NCBI RefSeq assembly: GCF_017916505.1
Contig: NZ_JAFMSZ010000001.1
Coordinates: forward strand, 124,001-188,000
Direction: 5' to 3'
DNA length: 64,000 nucleotides
Origin: Naasia sp. SYSU D00057
Lineage (GTDB): Bacteria > Actinomycetota > Actinomycetes > Actinomycetales > Microbacteriaceae
Numbering within the stretch: the stretch's first letter is position 1; the number at the start of each line of letters is the position of its first letter. The notes beneath the pieces were generated by a model, which was not told the DNA's origin, did not search any database, and saw only the letters and a program-made list of their open reading frames with translations. Below are positions 23,159 through 30,999 of this stretch, in pieces. The translations under genes were made by a program, and so were the position numbers.

Positions 23159-23998
23159 ATGAGCGAGCCCGACACCGTCCAGGAGATGCCCGGCACCGAG
23201 GGGAAGATGACCCCGAAGGCCGACCACGGCGAGCAGAGCTACGTGGGGCACGGGAAGCTCGAGGGCAAGGTCGCGGTCATCACGGGCGCGGACAGCGGCA
23301 TCGGCAAGGCCGTCGCCATCGCGTACGCGCGCGAGGGTGCCGACGTCGTCATCAGCTACCTCAGCGAGGACGAGGACGCGAAGGACACGGCCCGCTGGGT
23401 GGAGGAGGCGGGACGCAAGGCCGTCCTCGTGCCGGGCGACATCTCCGACCCCGCCCACTGCCGCTCGATCATCGAGACCGCGGTGCGCGAGCTCGGCCGC
23501 CTCGACATCCTCGTCAACAACGCGGCGTTCCAGATGAGTCGCAAGAGCCTCGAAGAGGTCCCCGACGAGGAGTGGGACTTCACGATCGCCACCAACCTCA
23601 GCGCCTACTTCCACCTGGTGAAGGCCGCGCTTCCCCACCTCAAGGAGGGGGCCGCGATCATCGGGTCCAGCTCGGTGCAGTCGGACATGCCGAGCCCCGA
23701 GCTCGCCCCGTACGCGGCGACGAAGGCCGCGATCGCGAGCCTCTCCGCATCGCTCGCGCAGATGCTCGGCGAGCGCGGCATCCGCGTGAACAGCGTGGCG
23801 CCCGGCCCGATCTGGACGCCGCTCATCCCGGCGAGCTTCCCGGAGGAGAAGGTGGAGTCGTTCGGCAAGGACGTCCCGCTCGGCCGCCCCGGCCAGCCGG
23901 CCGAGCTCGCGCCCGTGTACGTGCTGCTCGCCTCCGACGACGGCAGCTACATCTCCGGCGCCCGCGTCGCGGTGACGGGCGGCAAGCCCATCCTCTGA
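23159..23998 (+). CDS. SDR oxidoreductase of the YdaD/GSP39-like type
   Basis: This is a classical short-chain dehydrogenase of 279 residues. A hydrophilic N-terminal extension of about 34 residues precedes the Rossmann fold. The cofactor motif is TGADSGIG (42-49), NNAA follows, and the catalytic YxxxK is Y185-AAT-K189. The extension and the motif ending SYISGARVAVTGGKPIL resemble the general stress protein 39 subgroup, whose physiological substrates are unknown. A GGAAGG ribosome site precedes the ATG. It probably forms a single-gene unit ending at the hairpin before pyrD. Confidence 0.88.
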   Translation: MSEPDTVQEMPGTEGKMTPKADHGEQSYVGHGKLEGKVAVITGADSGIGKAVAIAYAREGADVVISYLSEDEDAKDTARWVEEAGRKAVLVPGDISDPAHCRSIIETAVRELGRLDILVNNAAFQMSRKSLEEVPDEEWDFTIATNLSAYFHLVKAALPHLKEGAAIIGSSSVQSDMPSPELAPYAATKAAIASLSASLAQMLGERGIRVNSVAPGPIWTPLIPASFPEEKVESFGKDVPLGRPGQPAELAPVYVLLASDDGSYISGARVAVTGGKPIL

Positions 23999-24020
23999 GG
24001 CTCCGCCTCGCGCCGTTCCG

Positions 24021-24054
24021 CCCGCACCAGGCTGCCCCGGTAGCCTGGTGCGGG
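24021..24054 (+). promoter_or_regulatory. 13-bp hairpin abutting the pyrD start codon
   Basis: CCCGCACCAGGCT (24021-24033) is exactly complementary to AGCCTGGTGCGGG (24042-24054), with an eight-base loop. One base separates it from the pyrD ATG. The right arm contains TAGCCT (24041-24046), which would be the -10 of a leaderless promoter. The hairpin may terminate the SDR message, or act in pyrD control if transcription starts upstream. Confidence 0.6.
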
Positions 24055-24055
24055 C

Positions 24056-25072
24056 ATGTACCCCCTCTTCTTCCGTCTCGTCTTCGTCCGCATGGACCCG
24101 GAGCTGGCGCACAAGCTCGCGTTCGCGGTCATCCGCTGGCTTCCCGCGACCGGCCTCGGCGGTCTCGTCGCCCGACTCACCCGGCCCCGCCGAGGACACG
24201 AGGTGGAGGCCCTCGGCCTCACCTTCCCCGGGCCGTTCGGTCTCGCCGCCGGCTTCGACAAGGACGCGGAGGCGATCCGCGGCCTCGGCCAGCTCGGCTT
24301 CGGGCACATCGAGGTGGGCACCATCACGGCCCGCCCCCAGCACGGCAACCCGCGTCCGCGCCTGTTCCGGCTGCTGCCCGACCGCGGTGTCATCAACCGC
24401 ATGGGCTTCAACAACGGGGGAGCGGAGGCCGCGGCCGAGCGGCTCCGCCGCCTCCGGGCGCGGCACCGCGACCTGCCCGTCATCGGGATCAACATCGGCA
24501 AGAGCCGCGTCGTCGCGGTCGAGGACGCCGTGGACGACTACCGCGTCAGCGCGCGGCTCCTCGCGCCGCTGGCCGACTACCTGGTCGTCAACGTCAGCTC
24601 ACCGAACACGCCCGGCCTCCGCGGCCTGCAGGAGCTGGACCGGCTGGAGCCGCTGCTGCGCGCCGTGCGCGACGAGGCGGGAGGCGTCCCGCTGCTCGTC
24701 AAGATCGCCCCCGATCTCGCGGACGACGAGGTGCGCCACGTCGGCGAGCTCGCCACGCGGCTCGGGCTCGACGGCATCATCGCGACCAACACGACGCTGT
24801 CCCGGGACGGGCTCGCGAGCGACCCCGCGAAGGTCGAGGCCGCCGGCGCCGGCGGACTGTCCGGCCGCCCGCTCGCCCGCCGCAGCCTCGAGGTGCTCCG
24901 CGTCCTGCGGGACACCGTGCCGGCCGACATGTGCGTGATCTCGGTCGGCGGCGTCGAGACGTCCGCCGACGTCCGGGAGCGCCTCGCTTCGGGCGCCACG
25001 CTCGTGCAGGGCTACACGGGCTTCCTCTACCGCGGCCCCCTCTGGGCGCGCCACATCAACCGCGGCCTGTAG
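24056..25072 (+). CDS. pyrD: Dihydroorotate dehydrogenase (quinone), class 2
   Basis: PyrD oxidises dihydroorotate to orotate in pyrimidine synthesis and passes electrons to membrane quinone. The 338-residue product has the class 2 N-terminal membrane-associating segment beginning MYPLFFRLVFVRMDPE. Next come FGLAAGFDKDAEA, NRMGFNNGG, the catalytic-loop region VVNVSSPNTPGLRGLQ, ATNTTLSRDGL, and the phosphate-binding ISVGGVETSADVRERLASGA near the C-terminus. There is no Shine-Dalgarno sequence; a hairpin with an embedded TAGCCT sits directly before the ATG. Confidence 0.96.
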   Translation: MYPLFFRLVFVRMDPELAHKLAFAVIRWLPATGLGGLVARLTRPRRGHEVEALGLTFPGPFGLAAGFDKDAEAIRGLGQLGFGHIEVGTITARPQHGNPRPRLFRLLPDRGVINRMGFNNGGAEAAAERLRRLRARHRDLPVIGINIGKSRVVAVEDAVDDYRVSARLLAPLADYLVVNVSSPNTPGLRGLQELDRLEPLLRAVRDEAGGVPLLVKIAPDLADDEVRHVGELATRLGLDGIIATNTTLSRDGLASDPAKVEAAGAGGLSGRPLARRSLEVLRVLRDTVPADMCVISVGGVETSADVRERLASGATLVQGYTGFLYRGPLWARHINRGL

Positions 25073-25105
25073 GAGGGTCGGCGGCGCATGCCCCGGTGAT
25101 CGGGA

Positions 25106-25122
25106 GCGGGCCGCAGGCCCGC
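25106..25122. terminator. Short hairpin between pyrD and the DUF3043 gene
   Basis: GCGGGCC and GGCCCGC enclose a three-base loop, between two convergent genes. It has no U-tract on either strand. Confidence 0.4.
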
Positions 25123-25151
25123 GTCTGGAGTGGGTCAGCCGCCCGGCGCGG

Positions 25152-25724
25152 TCAGGAGGGGTACTGGCCCCGCTTGACCTGGGTCTTCGGGAGGCGGAGG
25201 CGGCGGAACTGGAGCGCGCGCATCGCGGCGTACCAGCGCAGGCCGCGCTCAACCTTCGTCGCGCCGAACTTGGCCGCCACCTTCTTGCGGATGATGAAGC
25301 CGAGGAGCACCACGTCGAACACCATCAGCAGGATGAAGACGTACATCGAGAGCATCGCGTAGATCTGCACCTCGGTGATCGGGATGAAGGTCGCCACGAT
25401 GAGCACGAGCATGAACGGCATGAAGAGCTCGCCGATGCTGAACCGGGCGTCCACCCAGTCGCGCACGAAGCGGCGCTGCGGTCCGCGGTCGCGCATCGGG
25501 AGGTAGCGCTCCTCGCCGTTCGCCATGCCGATGCGGGCGCGCTCGCGCGACTTCGCGAGGCGAGCGCGCTCCTGGCGGGCCGCCTCCTTGCGGTCGTTCG
25601 GCACGAGCGGGCGCTTGCGGGCGGCCTCGCGCTCGCGCCGGGAGGGCGTCGGAGCGCCCTTGCCGACGGCCGGAACCTCGGGCTCGGCGGGCGGAATCTG
25701 AGTGGGAGAGCTGTTATCGGGCAC
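25152..25724 (-). CDS. DUF3043 family membrane protein
   Basis: This 190-residue protein matches the actinobacterial DUF3043 family, whose function is unknown. It has a disordered proline-rich start and a highly charged segment rich in RREREAARKRP and RKEAARQERARLAK (about 30-65). The conserved stretch RYLPMRDRGPQRRFVRDWVDARF is followed by two membrane helices (about 97-115 and 122-145) and a basic tail. The GTG start has GAGGA upstream. It is divergent from the M20 dipeptidase, with only 39 bases between the two start codons. Confidence 0.8.
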   Translation of the reverse strand: MPDNSSPTQIPPAEPEVPAVGKGAPTPSRREREAARKRPLVPNDRKEAARQERARLAKSRERARIGMANGEERYLPMRDRGPQRRFVRDWVDARFSIGELFMPFMLVLIVATFIPITEVQIYAMLSMYVFILLMVFDVVLLGFIIRKKVAAKFGATKVERGLRWYAAMRALQFRRLRLPKTQVKRGQYPS

Positions 25725-25750
25725 GGAAAATCCTCGCTAGCGGTACCGCC

Positions 25751-25757
25751 TACGATA
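25751..25757. promoter_or_regulatory. Overlapping divergent -10 elements (TACGATA)
   Basis: TACGAT read on the + strand ends seven bases before the dipeptidase GTG. The overlapping minus-strand hexamer TATCGT would serve the DUF3043 gene, leaving a short leader with GAGGA. A single near-symmetric seven-base box could therefore start both transcripts. Confidence 0.45.
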
Positions 25758-25763
25758 ACCCCT

Positions 25764-27179
25764 GTGACCTGGAACGGCCTGGACGAACGCCCGCTCGACG
25801 CCGCCGACGAGGCAGTCAGGACCGCCGTCTCGGACGGTTTCCCGGCCGCGGTCGCCGAACTCGCCCGGCTGGTCCGCATCCCGTCGGTCTCCTGGGAGGG
25901 GTTCGACCCGAAGCACGTCGCCGCCAGCGCGGAAGCGGTCGCCGAGTCGGTCCGCGCCCTCGGGCTGTTCGACGAGGTGCTCGTCACGCGCGGGGCCACC
26001 CCGGACGGCGGCACGGGCCAGCCGGCGGTGCTCGCGAAGCGGACCGCGCGCAACGGGCGCCCCACCGTCCTCCTCTATGCGCACCACGACGTGCAGCCGC
26101 CCGGCGACCCCGGCCTGTGGGAGTCGTCGCCGTTCGAGCCCACCGTGCGCGGGGATCGGCTGTACGGCCGCGGCGCCTCGGACGACAAGGCCGGCGTCGA
26201 GACGCACCTGGCCGCGCTCCGCGCCCTCGTCGAGGCGCTCGGACCCGACCTCGACCTCGGCATCGCGCTGTTCATCGAAGGGGAGGAGGAGTTCGGCTCC
26301 CGATCCTTCCCGGCGCTGCTCGCGGAGCACCGGGACCTCCTCGCCGCCGACGTCATCGTCGTCGCCGACTCCGACAACCTGACCACGACGACGCCCGCGC
26401 TCACCGTGAGCCTCCGCGGCAACGCGACCTTCAAGCTGAACGTCTCGACCCTCGGTCACGCGCTGCACTCGGGCACCTTCGGCGGCGCCGCGCCGGACGC
26501 GATGCTCGCCGCCATCCGCCTCCTCGCGACGCTCTGGACGGAGGACGGCTCCGTCGCCGTCCCCGGCCTCACCTCCTACGAGGGCACCGAGGCCCTGCCG
26601 TACGCGGCAGAGGACTTCGCCGCCGAGGCCGCGCCGCTGCCCGGCGTCCAGGCCATCGGGGGCGGCGCCGACCTCAACGCGCAGCGCTGGTTCCGGCCCT
26701 CCATCACCGTGACCGGCATCGACGCGCCGAGTGTGATCAACGCCTCGAACACCCTGCTGCCGTCGGTCCGCGTGCGCGTCAGCGTCCGCGTGGCCCCCGG
26801 GCAGAGCTCCGCCGACGCGTACCGGGCGGTGGAGGCCCACCTCCGGGCCAACGCCCCGCTCGGCGCGCAGCTCGACTTCGACGACGTCGATCTCGGCGAC
26901 CCGTTCCTCGTCGACACCTCGGGCTGGGCGTTCGAGGCGGCGGCCGACGCGCTCACCGACGGCTGGGGGAGCCCCGTCGTCCAGCAGGGCGTCGGCGGGT
27001 CCATCCCGTTCATCGCCGAGCTCGTGAAGACCTTCCCCGCCGCGCAGATCCTGGTGACCGGCGTCGAGGACCCCGACACCCGCGCCCATTCGCCGAACGA
27101 GTCGCAGCACCTCGGCGTCCTCAAGCGGGCCATCGTGAGCGAGGCGCTGCTGCTCGCCCGCCTCGAGCGCCGCGCCTGA
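25764..27179 (+). CDS. M20 family metallo-dipeptidase
   Basis: This is a cytoplasmic dizinc peptidase of the M20 (PepV/CPG2-like dipeptidase) family, 471 residues. The first metal ligand region is LYAHHDVQPPGD with H107, H108 and D109. It is followed by the bridging-aspartate motif GRGASDDKAG and the catalytic glutamate pair in IEGEEEFGS. The dimerisation (lid) domain sits between about 200 and 330, with HALHSGTFGGAAPDAM. The C-terminal ligand is in DPDTRAHSPNE. The substrate is probably a dipeptide, but this is not determinable here. The GTG start is preceded by TACGAT and no ribosome site. Confidence 0.93.
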   Translation: MTWNGLDERPLDAADEAVRTAVSDGFPAAVAELARLVRIPSVSWEGFDPKHVAASAEAVAESVRALGLFDEVLVTRGATPDGGTGQPAVLAKRTARNGRPTVLLYAHHDVQPPGDPGLWESSPFEPTVRGDRLYGRGASDDKAGVETHLAALRALVEALGPDLDLGIALFIEGEEEFGSRSFPALLAEHRDLLAADVIVVADSDNLTTTTPALTVSLRGNATFKLNVSTLGHALHSGTFGGAAPDAMLAAIRLLATLWTEDGSVAVPGLTSYEGTEALPYAAEDFAAEAAPLPGVQAIGGGADLNAQRWFRPSITVTGIDAPSVINASNTLLPSVRVRVSVRVAPGQSSADAYRAVEAHLRANAPLGAQLDFDDVDLGDPFLVDTSGWAFEAAADALTDGWGSPVVQQGVGGSIPFIAELVKTFPAAQILVTGVEDPDTRAHSPNESQHLGVLKRAIVSEALLLARLERRA

Positions 27180-27243
27180 TCCACCGGCCGTTCTCCCCGG
27201 CGCGGCGCGTACAATCGACGCACCGACTCTCCCGGAGGAATCC

Positions 27244-27609
27244 ATGACCGACGTCACCCTGACCGAGAAGCCCGAGCTGTCCACCCACGGCGTCGGCCTC
27301 ACCGACACCGCCGCGGGCAAGGTCAAGAGCCTCCTCGACCAGGAAGGCCGCGACGACCTGCGCCTGCGCGTCGCCGTCCAGCCCGGCGGATGCTCCGGCC
27401 TCATCTACCAGCTCTACTTCGACGAGCGCCTGCTCGACGGCGACACCACGCGCGACTTCGACGGCGTCGAGGTCGTCGTCGACCGCATGAGCGTCCCCTA
27501 CCTCGACGGCGCCACCATCGACTTCGAGGACACCATCCAGAAGCAGGGCTTCACCATCGACAACCCGAACGCGGCCGGCAGCTGCGCCTGCGGCGACAGC
27601 TTCCACTGA
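27244..27609 (+). CDS. erpA: A-type iron-sulfur carrier ErpA/HesB
   Basis: This is an A-type carrier that delivers Fe-S clusters to target proteins. The 121-residue product has the three conserved cysteines: C50 in GGCSGLIYQ, and C114 and C116 in SCACGDSF, close to the usual CGCG motif. The protein begins with a short hydrophilic extension and LTDTAAGKVKSLLDQEG. A TACAAT hexamer upstream and a GGAGG ribosome site indicate its own promoter. The location just before the cytochrome oxidase genes fits supply of clusters to respiratory enzymes such as the Rieske protein, though this is inference. Confidence 0.92.
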   Translation: MTDVTLTEKPELSTHGVGLTDTAAGKVKSLLDQEGRDDLRLRVAVQPGGCSGLIYQLYFDERLLDGDTTRDFDGVEVVVDRMSVPYLDGATIDFEDTIQKQGFTIDNPNAAGSCACGDSFH

Positions 27610-27654
27610 GGCCCGAGCCGACGCGCAGCGTCGACAGCGCCGGATCCGCTGTTC

Positions 27655-27690
27655 GAAGAGCCCCGACTCCCTCGTGAGTCGGGGCTCTTC
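27655..27690 (+). terminator. Terminator after erpA
   Basis: A perfect 15-bp stem starting GAAGAGCCCCGACTC closes a six-base loop. This is the strongest hairpin in the window. It is followed by a CGCGTTCG stretch instead of a U-tract. Confidence 0.75.
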
Positions 27691-27697
27691 CGCGTTC

Positions 27698-27743
27698 GCG
27701 GGGGTTCGATACGCGATCGTGATGTGCCTCCCATCGAACCCGC
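27698..27743. other. Inverted repeat downstream of the erpA terminator
   Basis: GCGGGGGTTCGAT (27698-27710) and ATCGAACCCGC (27733-27743) are complementary apart from two extra G residues on the left arm. The function is unknown. The GGTTCGAT piece resembles a tRNA T-arm, but nothing else of a tRNA is present. Confidence 0.4.
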
Positions 27744-27809
27744 GCCCCGTTCTGGCACCGTTCTTCAGGTGAGCGAGGGCGTCGTGGTCCGGGGGGAGCG
27801 GCCCCCCGC

Positions 27810-27817
27810 TATAGGAT
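27810..27817 (+). promoter_or_regulatory. Candidate ctaC -10
   Basis: TATAGGAT offers two overlapping TANNNT matches and lies about 40 bases before the ctaC GTG. A six-G/six-C hairpin (27791-27807) sits just upstream. Confidence 0.45.
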
Positions 27818-27854
27818 TGGGCTTGTTCCCAGTTCCGCATCGCGAGAGGTTCTA

Positions 27855-28748
27855 GTGCGCTCGAGACGTCGAATCCGCTGGGCGGCAGTACCGCTCGCGA
27901 CAGTCGTGATCTTCGCCCTTGCGGGTTGTACGCAGGCGCAGCTCCACGGCTTCCTTCCCGGCTTCCAGGAAGGCCAGCCCGCCGTCACGGACAACGCGCA
28001 GCGGATCGCGAACCTGTGGGTGGGTTCGTGGGTCGTCCTGCTCGTCGTGGGAGCCATCACCTGGTTCCTCATCATCTTCGCGGCCGTCGCCTACCGCCGC
28101 CGCCGCGGCCAGACCGGTCTCCCGGTTCAGCTGCGGTACAACATGCCGATCGAGGCGTTCTACACGGTCGTGCCGCTGATCCTCGTGCTCGGCTTCTTCG
28201 CCTTCACCGCGCGTGACCAGGCCGAGATCACCGACCGCGCCGAGGACCCCGACCAGGTCGTCGAGGTCTACGGCAAGCAGTGGGGCTGGGACTTCAACTA
28301 CCTGACCGAGGACGTCTACACAGCCGGTGTGCAGACGATGCCCGAGTCGCTCGGCGTCGGCGGCACGGGGCTCATCGAGGAGACCGTTCCCGAGCTGGTG
28401 CTCCCGGTCGACTCCACCATCGAGTTCCAGGTGCAGAGCCGCGACGTGGCTCACTCGTTCTGGGTGGTCGACTTCCTGCAGAAGATGGACCTCTACCCGC
28501 ACAAGGTCAACTACATGACCCTGAACACGACCCGCGAGGGCACCTACGCCGGCAAGTGCGCCGAGTTCTGCGGCGACTACCACGCGCAGATGCTCTTCAC
28601 CGTGAAGGTCGTCTCGCAGGCGGAGTACCAGGACTACGTGCAGTCGCTCCGCGACCAGGGCTTCACCGGCCGCCTCGGACCCGAGTTCGACCGGACCCCC
28701 AACCTTCTCGACAACGAAGCTCCCTCCGAAGAGACCGAGGTTCAGTAA
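27855..28748 (+). CDS. ctaC: Cytochrome c oxidase subunit II, lipoprotein
   Basis: Subunit II of the aa3 oxidase receives electrons at its CuA centre on the outer face of the membrane. The 297-residue precursor has a basic start, a hydrophobic signal and the lipobox LAGC ending at C25, so it is processed by LspA and lipidated. Two membrane helices follow (about 57-78 and 100-118). The cupredoxin domain contains HSFWVVDF and the CuA motif C235-AEF-C239-GDY-H243-AQ-M246. The GTG start has GAGAGG upstream. It leads the ctaC-ctaD-ctaF operon. Confidence 0.96.
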   Translation: MRSRRRIRWAAVPLATVVIFALAGCTQAQLHGFLPGFQEGQPAVTDNAQRIANLWVGSWVVLLVVGAITWFLIIFAAVAYRRRRGQTGLPVQLRYNMPIEAFYTVVPLILVLGFFAFTARDQAEITDRAEDPDQVVEVYGKQWGWDFNYLTEDVYTAGVQTMPESLGVGGTGLIEETVPELVLPVDSTIEFQVQSRDVAHSFWVVDFLQKMDLYPHKVNYMTLNTTREGTYAGKCAEFCGDYHAQMLFTVKVVSQAEYQDYVQSLRDQGFTGRLGPEFDRTPNLLDNEAPSEETEVQ

Positions 28749-28752
28749 GCGG

Positions 28753-30498
28753 ATGACCTCCACCATGAATCGCCCCACGACGGGGCTCCCCGCCGGCCAG
28801 GCAGCGGTGTTCAACACCAGCAAGGTCGAGCGCAAGGGGAACGTGATCGTCAGCTGGATCACCTCCACCGACCACAAGACGATCGGGTACATGTACCTGA
28901 TCACGTCGTTCTTCTACTTCCTCATCGGCGGCGTGATGGCGCTCGTCATCCGTGCGCAGCTCTTCGAGCCGAACCTCGCGATCGTGCCGACGCACGAGCA
29001 GTACAACCAGCTGTTCACGATGCACGGCACGATCATGCTGCTGATGTTCGCGACGCCGCTGTTCGCGGGCTTCGCCAACGTGATCATGCCGCTGCAGATC
29101 GGCGCGCCGGACGTCGCGTTCCCGCGGCTCAACGCGTTCGCGTACTGGCTCTACAACTTCGGCAGCCTCATCGCGGTCGGCGGGTTCTTCACGCCGCAGG
29201 GAGCGGCGAACTTCGGCTGGACCGCGTACACGCCGCTGTCCGACGCGGTCTTCTCGCCCGAGCTCGGCGGAAACCTCTGGGTCTTCGGCCTCGGGCTCTC
29301 CGGCTTCTCGACGATCCTCGGCTCGGTCAACTTCGTGACCACGATCATCACGATGCGCGCCCCCGGCATGACGATGTTCCGGATGCCGATCTTCACCTGG
29401 AACACGCTCATCACGGCCCTGCTCGTGCTGATCGCGTTCCCGGTGCTCGCGGCGGCGCTGCTCGCCCTCGGTGCGGACCGCGTGTTCGGCGCGCACATCT
29501 ACGAGCCCGAGCTCGGCGGGTCGATCCTCTGGCAGCACCTGTTCTGGTTCTTCGGGCATCCCGAGGTGTACATCATCGCGCTGCCGTTCTTCGGCATCAT
29601 CTCCGAGGTGGTGCCGGTGTTCAGCCGGAAGCCGATCTTCGGCTACCGCACGCTCGTCTACGCGACCATCGCGATCGCCGCCCTGTCCGTCACGGTGTGG
29701 GCGCACCACATGTACGTGACGGGTCAGGTGCTGCTGCCGTTCTTCGCGCTGATGACGATGCTCATCGCGATCCCGACCGGCGTGAAGATCTTCAACTGGG
29801 TCGGCACGATGTGGCGCGGCTCGGTGACGTTCGAGACGCCCATGCTGTGGGTGATCGGCTTCCTCATCACGTTCGTGTTCGGTGGCCTCACCGGCATGAT
29901 CCTGGCGTCGCCGCCGCTCGACTTCCACGTGTCGGACACGTACTTCGTGGTCGCGCACTTCCACTACGTGGTCTTCGGCACGGTCGTGTTCGCGATGTTC
30001 GCCGGCTTCTACTTCTGGTGGCCGAAGTGGACGGGCCAGATGCTCAACGAGCGGCTCGGCAAGATCCACTTCTGGATGCTGTTCATCGGCTTCCACGCGA
30101 CCTTCCTCGTCCAGCACTGGCTGGGTGTCGTGGCCATGCCTCGCCGGTACTACACGTACCAGCCGGAGGACGGCGTGACGTGGATGAACCAGCTCTCGAC
30201 CGTCGGGTCGATGCTGCTGGGCGCGTCGATGATTCCGTTCCTCTACAACGTGTGGGTGACGTGGCGCCGGGCCCCCAAGGTGACGGTGAACGACCCGTGG
30301 GGCTTCGCCCGGTCGCTCGAGTGGGCCACCTCGTGCCCGCCGCCGCGGCACAACTTCACGTCGATCCCGCGCATCCGCTCGGAGTCCCCGGCGTTCGACC
30401 TGCACCACCCGGAGGCGGCCATGCCGTTCGGGCGCGGGCCCGCCAAGGACGCTCCGGAGGCGCCCACGTACGACACGGCAAAGGGAGAGGTGAAGTAG
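28753..30498 (+). CDS. ctaD: Cytochrome c oxidase subunit I
   Basis: This is the catalytic heme-copper subunit of the aa3 oxidase, 581 residues and about twelve membrane helices. Features include the low-spin heme ligand region [19 protein letters not shown]. The binuclear centre [18 protein letters not shown] contains the His-Tyr pair, and the downstream CuB histidines are in WAHHMYVTG. The heme ligands are in [14 protein letters not shown]. The C-terminal tail is proline-rich. It follows ctaC by four bases and precedes ctaF by three. A later in-frame ATG (28765) is also possible. Confidence 0.97.
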   Translation: MTSTMNRPTTGLPAGQAAVFNTSKVERKGNVIVSWITSTDHKTIGYMYLITSFFYFLIGGVMALVIRAQLFEPNLAIVPTHEQYNQLFTMHGTIMLLMFATPLFAGFANVIMPLQIGAPDVAFPRLNAFAYWLYNFGSLIAVGGFFTPQGAANFGWTAYTPLSDAVFSPELGGNLWVFGLGLSGFSTILGSVNFVTTIITMRAPGMTMFRMPIFTWNTLITALLVLIAFPVLAAALLALGADRVFGAHIYEPELGGSILWQHLFWFFGHPEVYIIALPFFGIISEVVPVFSRKPIFGYRTLVYATIAIAALSVTVWAHHMYVTGQVLLPFFALMTMLIAIPTGVKIFNWVGTMWRGSVTFETPMLWVIGFLITFVFGGLTGMILASPPLDFHVSDTYFVVAHFHYVVFGTVVFAMFAGFYFWWPKWTGQMLNERLGKIHFWMLFIGFHATFLVQHWLGVVAMPRRYYTYQPEDGVTWMNQLSTVGSMLLGASMIPFLYNVWVTWRRAPKVTVNDPWGFARSLEWATSCPPPRHNFTSIPRIRSESPAFDLHHPEAAMPFGRGPAKDAPEAPTYDTAKGEVK

Positions 30499-30501
30499 CC
30501 G

Positions 30502-30918
30502 ATGCGGCTCAATGCGGTCCTGTTCTGGCTCCTGTCGCTCTTCTTCGGGATCCTCGCCATCGTCTACCCCGTCTGGGGCCTGCTCGACGTCCAGGAGGTG
30601 GAGTGGGTCGGCACCGTCGGCCTGTCGCTCGCCTCGGCGTTCGGCGCGTTCCTCGGCTTCTACCTGCAGCGCGGCTACAACGCGCAGGGCGGTGAGCTGC
30701 CGGAGGACCGCCTCGACGCCAACATCGACGACGGTGACGCGGAGCTCGGCTTCTACAGTCCGTGGAGCTGGTGGCCGATCGGCCTCGCGGCGTCGGCGGC
30801 GCTCGGCTTCCTGGGTCTCGCGGCCGGCTTCTGGATCACCTACGTCGGCGTCGCGCTGTTCCTCGTGATGATCGTGGGCTGGGTCTACGAGTACTACCGG
30901 GGCTTCTTCGCCCGCTGA
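30502..30918 (+). CDS. ctaF: Cytochrome c oxidase subunit IV (CtaF, actinobacterial)
   Basis: This small accessory subunit of the actinobacterial aa3 oxidase has 138 residues and four hydrophobic segments (about 5-25, 35-53, 88-108 and 110-130). The segment between helices contains EDRLDANIDDGDAELGFYSPWSWWPI, whose FYSPWSWWP core is typical of the family. It is translationally close to ctaD. The operon ends at a strong hairpin 20 bases downstream. Confidence 0.93.
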   Translation: MRLNAVLFWLLSLFFGILAIVYPVWGLLDVQEVEWVGTVGLSLASAFGAFLGFYLQRGYNAQGGELPEDRLDANIDDGDAELGFYSPWSWWPIGLAASAALGFLGLAAGFWITYVGVALFLVMIVGWVYEYYRGFFAR

Positions 30919-30937
30919 TCGCGTCGACTCTCCGCAC

Positions 30938-30970
30938 GAAGGGCGGCTCTCCTCAGGGGAGCCGCCCTTC
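30938..30970. terminator. Bidirectional terminator between ctaF and the UvrA-like gene
   Basis: A 12-bp stem, GAAGGGCGGCTC with GAGCCGCCCTTC, closes a nine-base loop. It sits between convergent genes and is flanked by short T/A-containing stretches on both sides, so it can serve either strand. Confidence 0.7.
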
Positions 30971-30999
30971 GTCGTTCGCGGACCTCGCCAGCGACAGCG

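Noticed and set aside
27698-27743. Possible tRNA because of GGTTCGAT
   Set aside because: Acceptor, D and anticodon arms cannot be formed; only an imperfect inverted repeat remains.
28663-30408. A 581-residue open frame on the minus strand
   Set aside because: It is antisense to ctaD, with arginine- and histidine-rich low complexity and no family motifs.
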